This document shows, in pieces, positions 1 to 6,442 of a DNA stretch of 9,552 nucleotides (the first letter of the stretch is position 1; each line of letters starts with the position of its first letter). A program made the translations under genes and the position numbers. The DNA comes from CAZWKI01 sp964634645 (GTDB lineage Bacteria; Patescibacteriota; Patescibacteriia; UBA1558; S5-K13): the NCBI GenBank assembly GCA_964634645.1, contig CAZWKI010000039.1, positions 1 through 9,552 on the forward strand, written 5' to 3'. The notes under the pieces were generated by a model, which was not told the origin of the DNA, did not search any database, and saw nothing but the letters and a program-made list of their open reading frames with translations.

Positions 1-151
1 GTTCATATGCTTCAGATTTTCCAATAGAAACGCCCGATGGAACAGAAGATATATAATATTTTCCATTATCCAAAAAAATGGTTGTGCTTATTGTAGGATT
101 TTTGCGGGAATCCAATATTTCTCTTGCCGAAATTTTTTCTATTTTTGTCAT
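1..151 (-). CDS. eno: enolase, N-terminal fragment (cut by window edge)
   Basis: Enolase converts 2-phosphoglycerate to phosphoenolpyruvate in the cytosol (lower glycolysis). Only the first 50 codons are in the window, and the gene continues past base 1. The fragment begins MTKIEKISAREILDSRKNPT, matching the family's N-terminal block (I..REILDSRGNPT), and residues 38-49 (PSGVSIGKSEAY) match the PSGAST-G..EA loop that closes over the substrate. The loop serine that contacts the second magnesium (SGAS in the family) is kept. The near-invariant Gly of DSRGNPT is Lys here, and AST of the loop is VSI, so this copy is divergent. The ATG lies 11 bases after the pgk stop, fitting a pgk-eno operon. 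No Shine-Dalgarno sequence precedes it. Family assignment is firm; normal activity cannot be judged from a fragment. Confidence 0.85.
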   Translation of the reverse strand, partial: MTKIEKISAREILDSRKNPTISTTIFLDNGKYYISSVPSGVSIGKSEAYE

Positions 152-162
152 TTTGATAAAAT

Positions 163-1357
163 TTAAATTTTAAATTTATTTTTCTTGAGCATTTCTAGTG
201 CTGGTAGTTTTGGAGAGTTCAAATATTCAAGCATTGCACCACCACCAGTTGATATAAAAGAAAAAATATTGTTCATTTTTAATGTATTGAGAAGAGTAAA
301 TGTTTCTCCTCCACCAGTATAAGCTTTAATTTTATATTTCNNNNNNNNNNTTAATTAATTTCAAAATAGCCTCTGTCCCAACCCTAAACTCGGATCTTTC
401 GAAATAACCCATTGGACCATTCCATAAAATCATTTTTGAATTTTTAATATGTCTAGCAAACAATTCAATAGTCTTTGGACCAATATCTAAAATTAAGTCA
501 TCTTTTTCTATTTTCTTTATATCTTTTACTTCAATATTTTTGTTTTCTAATGATTTTGAAGTAAGAGCATCAATGGGCAAAATAATCTTTTTATTTTTTA
601 TAGTTTTTGCCAGGTTAATAAATTTTTCATCACATATAGACTTTCCAATTTCAAATCCTCTACTTTTCAAAATTGTATTTGCTAGTACTCCACCAATAAG
701 TATAAAATCAAATTTGCCTTGCAATTTCTTTATTATTTCTAATTTCGTATCAACCTTTGCTCCACCAAGTATAAAAACTTTATTTTTTTGCTTTCCAGAT
801 ACAACCGCATCTAAACTTTTTATTTCTTCTTCAAATCTTATACCAATATAGCTTGGCAGAAATTCTGTGATAGCAGATGATGACATATGATTTCTGTGGG
901 CATTTGAAAAAGAATCATTTACATAAAGATCAAACAACCTAGCTAATTCTTTAGCAAACTTTTTATCATTTATCATCTCCTCTTTGTAAAATCTAATGTT
1001 TTCAAGCATTATAATGTCTTTGGCTTTCATATTTTCTATGTCTTTCTGAATGTCTTTTGAAACACAGCTATCCAATTTTTTTATTTTCTTTCCATTTAAA
1101 TACTTGGATAAAGTTTTTGCAACAGGATCCATTTTATATTTTGCATCATAGTTACCCTCTGGTCTTCCAAGATAAGAAATGATTATAATTTTTGCATTTT
1201 TCAAACATAAAAAATTAATAGTATTTAATATGGATTTAATTCTAATATTTGAGTCTGAATCAATTTTTCCATTTTTACCAACAGATAAATTAAGATCTAC
1301 TTTTAATAAAACCTTTTTATTTTTTAAATTTTTAATCTGTCTTAATGTTTTATACAT
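163..1357 (-). CDS. pgk: phosphoglycerate kinase (interrupted by a run of Ns)
   Basis: PGK makes ATP and 3-phosphoglycerate from 1,3-bisphosphoglycerate and ADP. Visible motifs are KVDLNLS (19-25), NIRI with the catalytic Arg (39), SYLGRPEG (61-68), LENIRF (118-123), VNDSFSNAHR (146-155), GGAKV (198-202), WNGPMGYFE (312-320), then after the Ns a GGGET motif and STGGGA. The C-terminus ends NKFKI with the stop at 163-165. Reading through the Ns at face value gives a false stop at 332. With the Ns removed the halves rejoin through an AAG Lys codon to give 394 residues, a normal length. Three usual ligand residues differ: Arg to Lys (19), His to Tyr (62), and Asp to Glu in GGGDT. The start overlaps the previous stop by 8 bases and has the only good Shine-Dalgarno sequence in the window. 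Confidence 0.93.
341..350. other. ten-N assembly gap inside pgk
   Basis: Ten ambiguous bases lie inside pgk. The upstream part (351..1357) is 335 codons plus 2 bases; the downstream part (163..340) is 1 base plus 59 codons including the stop. The leftover bases make one codon, so a true gap of 0 or a multiple of 3 preserves the frame while exactly ten does not. With zero bases there are 16 residues between the GT of FRVGT and the GGG of GGGET, which is my recollection of the spacing in E. coli PGK. The Ns therefore look like a fixed-size scaffolding spacer. Confidence 0.9.
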
Positions 1358-1811
1358 AATTATTTTCCTTTAAAATACACATTGCTTTCTCTGGGTCATT
1401 GAGAGATATAAAATATTTTATATTATTTTTTGTGTTTATAAGTAATCCATCTCCAGATTTTGCGACAAAACCATATATTTTTTTCTTAGTAACAGCAATT
1501 CCGAAAGACGCGAAATAATTTTTTGAATTTTCTATAAATATTGAATCTATATCATCTTTGTTAATTTTTCTTGTAAAAATTCCAAACCCAAATTTTATAT
1601 AAGTATTTGTAATTTTGAAATTTAAATAAAAAAAAGAAAATGTAATTACAAACAATATTAATAAAATTATTGAGAATAAAATTTTTGTATAAATATTTCC
1701 TGAATGGAATATTATATTTATCAAAAAATATCCACAAATAAAAAAAAGAGCTGTGTATGGAAAAATAAGATTGAGACTACTTATTTGTCTTTGCTTGTGT
1801 ATTATATACAT
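1350..1811 (-). CDS. two-helix membrane protein with PH-like domain
   Basis: A 153-residue protein of unknown function. Two hydrophobic segments (about 14-34 and 43-64) form a membrane hairpin joined by a short loop. Residues from about 68 to the end are soluble and beta-rich, with a pattern like bacterial PH-like domains found after two transmembrane helices: a strand ending in FGFGIFTRKI (74-83), a DDIDSIFIE strand (86-94), a FASFGIAVTK segment (100-109), GDGLLINT (120-127), and a final ISLNDPEKAMCILKE helix (135-149). PH-like assignment is by pattern only. The start overlaps the kinase stop by 10 bases and the stop overlaps the pgk start by 8, so translation is probably coupled to both. 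A role as a membrane partner of the adjacent kinase is possible but inferred only from position. Confidence 0.75.
   Translation of the reverse strand: MYIIHKQRQISSLNLIFPYTALFFICGYFLINIIFHSGNIYTKILFSIILLILFVITFSFFYLNFKITNTYIKFGFGIFTRKINKDDIDSIFIENSKNYFASFGIAVTKKKIYGFVAKSGDGLLINTKNNIKYFISLNDPEKAMCILKENNYV
1366..1371 (-). promoter_or_regulatory. Shine-Dalgarno site of pgk
   Basis: On the minus strand AAAGGA sits 8 bases before the pgk ATG (AAAGGA, AAATAATT, ATG). It lies inside the 3' end of the upstream PH-like gene. It supports the ATG at 1357 as the start. None of the other nine starts in the window has a comparable sequence, so pgk may get extra independent initiation. Confidence 0.65.
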
Positions 1812-4546
1812 ACTATTGGTAATGTAAATTGAAATATAGAACCCTTGTTTTCACCCGCGCTCTCAACCCAGATTTTACCACCATGAGCTTCAACTATTCT
1901 TTTTGCGATATAAAGACCAAGTCCAGAGCCATTTGTATTTATTTTTGGACTGTCATCTCCACGAGAAAATTTATTAAACATTTTATCAATTTCATGTTGC
2001 TTTAGACCAATTCCCGTATCTTTTATTTTGACAATAATTTCATTCTCATTCAATTTAGAAACACTCACATCGATACTTCCCTTGTCCGTGTATTTTATAG
2101 AATTATCTATGAGATTTAATACAACATCTTTTATTTTATCTTGATCTGCTTTTATGTTTGGAATATCTTTGTCTGCATGGAAATTCAATTTCAATTTTTT
2201 ATCCTTTGCACTGATTTGCAATAAATCCACTGATGTCTTAACAAGATTAGAAATATCCAAGTCTACAAAATCTATCTTCAATTTTCCAGACTCTATTCTT
2301 GTTACGTTCAAAAATACATTTATAAGTCTTGTCATTCGCTCTGTAGCATTAAAAACATCTTTCAATACTACCCCTTGTTTTGAATTGAATTTTCCATAAT
2401 CACCCTCAAGTATCATTGATAAATATCCTTTTATGCCTGTAAGTGGAGTTCGCAGTTGATGGGAAGCAATTGATAAAAATTCTGATTTTGCCTCGTCTAA
2501 CTTTTTCAAATGTTCATTTGCATGTTCTAATTCTAAATTTTTCATACTCAACTGCTCATATAATCTAATATTTCCAATAACCAAACCCGTCTGGTCGGCT
2601 AATGATTTCATAACTTCTAAATCTGCTGTTTTAATATTTTCTAAATTTACCATAAGAAAATAATCTATAGAACCAATAATTTTATTTTCAGAATATATTG
2701 GTAAAGAAACAATAGATTTTACATTTAAAAATTTCTGAATATGCTCTGCCTCCCTTTTGTTTATTGCCGGACGAAAAACATCATACAGATAACTCGTTTT
2801 CTGAATTTTTCCACTTTTTATCGCTTTGATAGCTAAATTATAATTATCTTTAATATCATTATCTTTTAAAACGCTGACAGCTTTTTGAATAATTTCATCA
2901 CTACTCATTGCACCTATATAAATATTTTTTTTATTTTCATCTATAAAATTAATAACCCCACCAATAAATCCTATTTCTGACCTTATACTCGTTGCTATAA
3001 ACTGAATTACTTTTGACAGGTCAAGCGTTCTTGTTATTGTTCCACTAATTTTTTGAAGTGATGTCAAATATTTATTTCTTGTTTCTAAATCAATGTTCAC
3101 TTGTTTTAATTCTTCTGTTGCTTGTTCTATCTTTGTTTGTAAATTTACATTGAATGCTTGAATCTCATTATAAAGTCTAGCTTTTTCAAGTGCTGTTGCT
3201 ATCTGTGGCGTCAAAACCGATATAAGGCCTATATCCTCTTCAGAAAATGTATCTCCTGATAATTTTCTATCAATACAAAGTATTGCTGTTATATCACCAT
3301 CTGACATTATTGGAGCAATAAGTCCTATTTTTAATTTATCTAATCTATCCACAATTGATAATAATTTTTGTTTTTCTATTTCAATACTCTTTTCTTTTGC
3401 GACCCTGTCTAATTCCTCTACTACTATAATTTGTTTTTTGTCTTTTAAATATTCAATTACTTCATCATTTTGTGTAAAAAATACCTCATCTGATTCAAAT
3501 CCTCGATAAATTCCTGTTATATTATTTTTATATAATAAAACAACATTTTTACATTTTATTGATTTTTCAAGTCCACCCGACAAGTCAACAAATAATTTTT
3601 TAAGCTCTATTTCTCTTGCAATAATAAATCCTAAATTTTTCAAAACTTCCCGATAATCAATTTTATCTTTATAAAATACTTTATCGGTAATACGTGCTAA
3701 AAAATGTTTAAGTGGATCTAAACCAAAAACTATAATTAAAGAAATAAGTATTGAAATAAGTGTTGTAGAAAATCCCTCTGTAGCAAAAACTTGTCCTGTT
3801 AAAAATGTTATTGATGTAAAAGCAAGAGTTACAAAACCAATAAGAATAAAATATAAAATACTTTTTGAAATAACAAAACGAATATCCATTAAACGATACT
3901 TTACTATTGCATAAGTCATTATAACTGCATACAAAGATACAAAAAAATTACCTATTGGATATATATTCAAATTAAAATCTAATAAAAAATTTGTAGATCC
4001 CCCTATTAAGCCTATTAATATAGCATAAAGGGAATATTGTAATTGTTTCTTTCTATATCCAACAGATTTTTTATAGGCCAAATAAAGTAAATATAAATCA
4101 ACAACAAAGATGATGAAAAAAAACAAAAGAAAATATATGTATATTGTACCCGTTTTAACAGGCCAATAACCAAAACTATTTCTAGAAACAATATTTACTA
4201 TAAAACTTTTAGAAAAAATTGATACAATAAAAATTAAAGATAATCCATAAATAAAAAATAAAAAAATATTTTTTATTTTATGTTTAAATTCTATTAATGC
4301 AAACACATAGTTAGTTAATGTTGGGATTAACAAAATCGTACCTAAATACAAAATTTCTTGTGACATGTATGCTATTTTTTCAGTTTTTGCTACGACGCTA
4401 CCAAAAAGACCAATTGTCCATAAAAATATAGATATGCTAGTAAAAAACCACAACTTATTAAGTCTGCCCCGTTTCAAAACTACAAAAACAGCTAGTATTA
4501 TTGTTAATATAGCGGTTATTAAACAAGATATAGCAAAACTATTCAT
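1802..4546 (-). CDS. sensor histidine kinase with 7TM-type N-terminus and two GAF-like domains
   Basis: A 914-residue membrane sensor kinase. About seven hydrophobic helices in residues 3-217 resemble the 7TM histidine-kinase N-terminal region; two more follow (about 225-250 and 261-280). A first GAF-like domain spans about 310-458, then a coiled coil (about 460-495), a second GAF-like domain (about 500-662) and a short coiled coil (about 664-690). The HisKA domain has ASHQLRTPLTGIKGYL with phosphoacceptor His696. The ATPase domain has an N box (LNLIDNSIKYT, 810-820), G1 (DTGIGL, 843-848) and G2 (GSGLGL, 873-878), so catalysis should be intact. It has no receiver domain, and no response regulator gene is in the window, so its partner is elsewhere. 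Its ATG overlaps the transglutaminase-like stop by 8 bases; its end overlaps the PH-like gene by 10. The ligand cannot be told from sequence. Confidence 0.95.
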   Translation of the reverse strand: MNSFAISCLITAILTIILAVFVVLKRGRLNKLWFFTSISIFLWTIGLFGSVVAKTEKIAYMSQEILYLGTILLIPTLTNYVFALIEFKHKIKNIFLFFIYGLSLIFIVSIFSKSFIVNIVSRNSFGYWPVKTGTIYIYFLLFFFIIFVVDLYLLYLAYKKSVGYRKKQLQYSLYAILIGLIGGSTNFLLDFNLNIYPIGNFFVSLYAVIMTYAIVKYRLMDIRFVISKSILYFILIGFVTLAFTSITFLTGQVFATEGFSTTLISILISLIIVFGLDPLKHFLARITDKVFYKDKIDYREVLKNLGFIIAREIELKKLFVDLSGGLEKSIKCKNVVLLYKNNITGIYRGFESDEVFFTQNDEVIEYLKDKKQIIVVEELDRVAKEKSIEIEKQKLLSIVDRLDKLKIGLIAPIMSDGDITAILCIDRKLSGDTFSEEDIGLISVLTPQIATALEKARLYNEIQAFNVNLQTKIEQATEELKQVNIDLETRNKYLTSLQKISGTITRTLDLSKVIQFIATSIRSEIGFIGGVINFIDENKKNIYIGAMSSDEIIQKAVSVLKDNDIKDNYNLAIKAIKSGKIQKTSYLYDVFRPAINKREAEHIQKFLNVKSIVSLPIYSENKIIGSIDYFLMVNLENIKTADLEVMKSLADQTGLVIGNIRLYEQLSMKNLELEHANEHLKKLDEAKSEFLSIASHQLRTPLTGIKGYLSMILEGDYGKFNSKQGVVLKDVFNATERMTRLINVFLNVTRIESGKLKIDFVDLDISNLVKTSVDLLQISAKDKKLKLNFHADKDIPNIKADQDKIKDVVLNLIDNSIKYTDKGSIDVSVSKLNENEIIVKIKDTGIGLKQHEIDKMFNKFSRGDDSPKINTNGSGLGLYIAKRIVEAHGGKIWVESAGENKGSIFQFTLPIVCI

Positions 4547-5246
4547 GACTTTTAATAATTAAAATTCTTATTACTAGATATTTCAAATAATTTTTACTTT
4601 TAAGCCATTTCAAAAAATAATTTTTTTTTATTTGACCACACTTAATTTCTTCTATATCACAAGTTCTTAAATAATCTAAAAATATATTCGAAATAAAAAA
4701 TTTAAACTTATTAGCCAATTTAATTTTTTTATTTATAAAAATATCTATATTATTCAATAATTCGCTTTTTGATATAATGAATTTTTCATCAATGAAATTA
4801 ATATAGTCTTTATTTACGTTCCAATTTTTATCATAAACATAATTAAAATATGTTAATCTATTTTCTAATTTTTCATCAAGAGACGGATCTAGACTTATAA
4901 ATTTATTGTTTAATTTAACAATAATATAAAAATGTACAGAATTATTAGATAAAAAATTTTTTAACTCCTCTATCGTAAATCTACCAAAAACCATTCTTGC
5001 ATTAATTCTTAATACTCTATAATAAACCTGAAAACCCAAACTAGATAAAATTTCAAATAAACACCTACTTTTAGTTGTACACATGCCTTCTTTTTTGTTA
5101 AAAACCATATTCGGATCTAATGTCCAATCTCCAAATTTATAAATAATACTATTTTTAATCAATAAAAAAATTTCTTGCAATAAAGCCCCCCTGTCATTTT
5201 CAAATTTCTTTGATAATAATAATATTTTTGATTCTATATCATTCAT
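4539..5246 (-). CDS. transglutaminase-like superfamily protein
   Basis: A 235-residue protein with the core of a transglutaminase-like cysteine-hydrolase fold. GMCTTKSRCLFEILSSLGF (54-72) fits the nucleophile helix with Cys56, followed by a strand ending YYRVLRI; SVHFYIIVKL (103-112) supplies His105 and FISLDPSLD (116-124) supplies Asp120. The order and spacing of Cys, His and Asp suit an active enzyme, either protease-like or an amide-bond hydrolase. No signal peptide or membrane segment is evident, so it should be cytosolic. The C-terminal 75 residues are Lys/Ile-rich and match nothing I recognise. It overlaps coaB and the kinase by 8 bases each, so it is embedded in the operon. The gene is very AT-rich even for this window (6 G/C in 60 bases at 4681-4740). 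Substrate unknown; a role in the kinase pathway is a guess. Confidence 0.8.
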   Translation of the reverse strand: MNDIESKILLLSKKFENDRGALLQEIFLLIKNSIIYKFGDWTLDPNMVFNKKEGMCTTKSRCLFEILSSLGFQVYYRVLRINARMVFGRFTIEELKNFLSNNSVHFYIIVKLNNKFISLDPSLDEKLENRLTYFNYVYDKNWNVNKDYINFIDEKFIISKSELLNNIDIFINKKIKLANKFKFFISNIFLDYLRTCDIEEIKCGQIKKNYFLKWLKSKNYLKYLVIRILIIKSHE

Positions 5247-5886
5247 TAATAATTTGAATTAATTTTTTAGCTATATCTGTCTTACCAAAACATTTCAATA
5301 TTTTTTTATCATTATTTGAAATAATATATGCTTTATGTATTTTTGACATATCATTAAAATCATTTGCAATTATAATATTTGCCTTTGCCCTATTCATACT
5401 ATCTTTTGATATTTTAATCAGTTCTTTTTTGGATTTATTTACCTCTAACTTAAACATGACCAAAAAAATATCCTTATTTATTTTTTTATATAAATCAACT
5501 ATCTTTGGGGTTGGAATTAATTTTAAAATTAATTCATCTTTATTGGATTTGATTTTTCCCTTATTCTCTTCTTTTATCTTATAGTCTGAAATTGCTGCTG
5601 AATGTATAACAATATCGTAATTTTCATTTTGTATTTCTTTTTGAACTAAATCAAAAAGCTCATCAAAATATTTAAAATGTATTATATTCGCTTTTTTAAA
5701 CAATTTATTTGATAAATTTGCACGTGAATTTCCTATCAACATAGTAACCCTATATCCTTGTCTTAAAAATTCCTTGCATATTTCCACTCCCAATTTTCCT
5801 CCAAATATATTTGTAATAACTCTAACCCTATCTATAGCTATCCACGTACTTCCCGCGGTGATTAAAACTTTTTTCTTTTTTTCCAT
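5239..5886 (-). CDS. coaB: phosphopantothenate-cysteine ligase (CoaB-type, stand-alone)
   Basis: CoaB joins 4'-phosphopantothenate to cysteine using a nucleotide triphosphate, the second step of CoA synthesis from pantothenate. In most bacteria it is the C-terminal half of CoaBC; here it is a separate 215-residue protein. Visible are the Rossmann-like start VLITAGSTW (7-15) and IDRVRVITN (18-26), HSAAISDYK (95-103, family AA-aDY), KGKIKS (109-114, the conserved lysine region), PTPKIV (125-130, family TPDI), LVMFKLE (142-148) and ANDF (174-177). It differs from typical CoaB: T-x-x-x-ID has a Trp where Arg is usual, and N-x-SSGKMG reads NIFGGKLG. This resembles a CoaB-like branch with a TAG-x-TW motif that I associate with uncultured bacteria. 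The ATG lies 9 bases after coaC. Exact nucleotide preference is unknown. Confidence 0.85.
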   Translation of the reverse strand: MEKKKKVLITAGSTWIAIDRVRVITNIFGGKLGVEICKEFLRQGYRVTMLIGNSRANLSNKLFKKANIIHFKYFDELFDLVQKEIQNENYDIVIHSAAISDYKIKEENKGKIKSNKDELILKLIPTPKIVDLYKKINKDIFLVMFKLEVNKSKKELIKISKDSMNRAKANIIIANDFNDMSKIHKAYIISNNDKKILKCFGKTDIAKKLIQIINE

Positions 5887-5895
5887 TGTATTGTT

Positions 5896-6432
5896 TTAAA
5901 AATATTTTTTTATTGTTTCTAAAATATCTGCATTATCAGCTATTTTACCCTGTCCAAAATCTCCACACGCCAATATTCCCTTTCTTGGTTGTATAAATAC
6001 ATGCTTTTTGTTTTTTGATAAAGTTTGAATATTTTTTTGTAAAATTTCATTACTCCACATTTCCATATTCATTGCTGGTGCTATTAATACATTTTTATTC
6101 TTTGGTATAGCCATAAAAACACTCGTTAAAAGATTATCTGCTATTCCATTGGCCATTTTGCCTATGACATTACATGTAGCTGGTGCTATTAAAAAAATAT
6201 CTGCCCACTTAGCTAAAGATATATGATCTATACTAAAGTCCAAATCAAACATGTCTAAATGAACTTTATTATTTGTTAAAGTTTGAAATGTTAATGGGGA
6301 CACAAATTTAGTGGCGGCATTTGTCATAATAATCTTTACATCATGACCTTCTTTTATGAGAAGATTTACGAGGCTACAAATTTTATAAATCGCTATTCCT
6401 CCCGTAATCCCTATTAATATATTTTTTTTCAT
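5896..6432 (-). CDS. coaC: phosphopantothenoylcysteine decarboxylase (CoaC, flavoprotein)
   Basis: CoaC decarboxylates phosphopantothenoylcysteine to 4'-phosphopantetheine with bound FMN, acting directly after CoaB. The 178-residue protein matches the decarboxylase half of CoaBC. It has the flavoprotein start ILIGITGGIAIYK (5-17), the catalytic histidine in DHISLAKWAD (69-78, His70), the FMN-site APATCN (83-88) followed by GKMANGIADNLL, the substrate-binding APAMNMEMW (118-126, with the key Asn122), and the flap GILACGDFGQGK (152-163) with the conserved Cys156. The usual ATAN is ATCN. The family acts as a trimer or as the core of a dodecamer, so stand-alone expression is plausible. It starts 10 bases after the acyl-CoA synthetase stop and is followed by coaB, so the two halves are made together. 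No Shine-Dalgarno sequence is seen. Confidence 0.93.
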   Translation of the reverse strand: MKKNILIGITGGIAIYKICSLVNLLIKEGHDVKIIMTNAATKFVSPLTFQTLTNNKVHLDMFDLDFSIDHISLAKWADIFLIAPATCNVIGKMANGIADNLLTSVFMAIPKNKNVLIAPAMNMEMWSNEILQKNIQTLSKNKKHVFIQPRKGILACGDFGQGKIADNADILETIKKYF

Positions 6433-6442
6433 ACTTATTTAA

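Noticed and set aside
159..180. AT-only inverted repeat at the pgk-eno junction
   Set aside because: Low-complexity A/T runs with weak pairing and no G/C; not a terminator, and eno follows 11 bases after the pgk stop.
540..851. Plus-strand open frame of 103 codons
   Set aside because: Lies opposite conserved pgk sequence and has no family resemblance; a shadow frame.
332..1357. A truncated 341-residue PGK ending at 332
   Set aside because: It comes from reading ten Ns as real bases. The remaining PGK C-terminus is in frame once the Ns are dropped.
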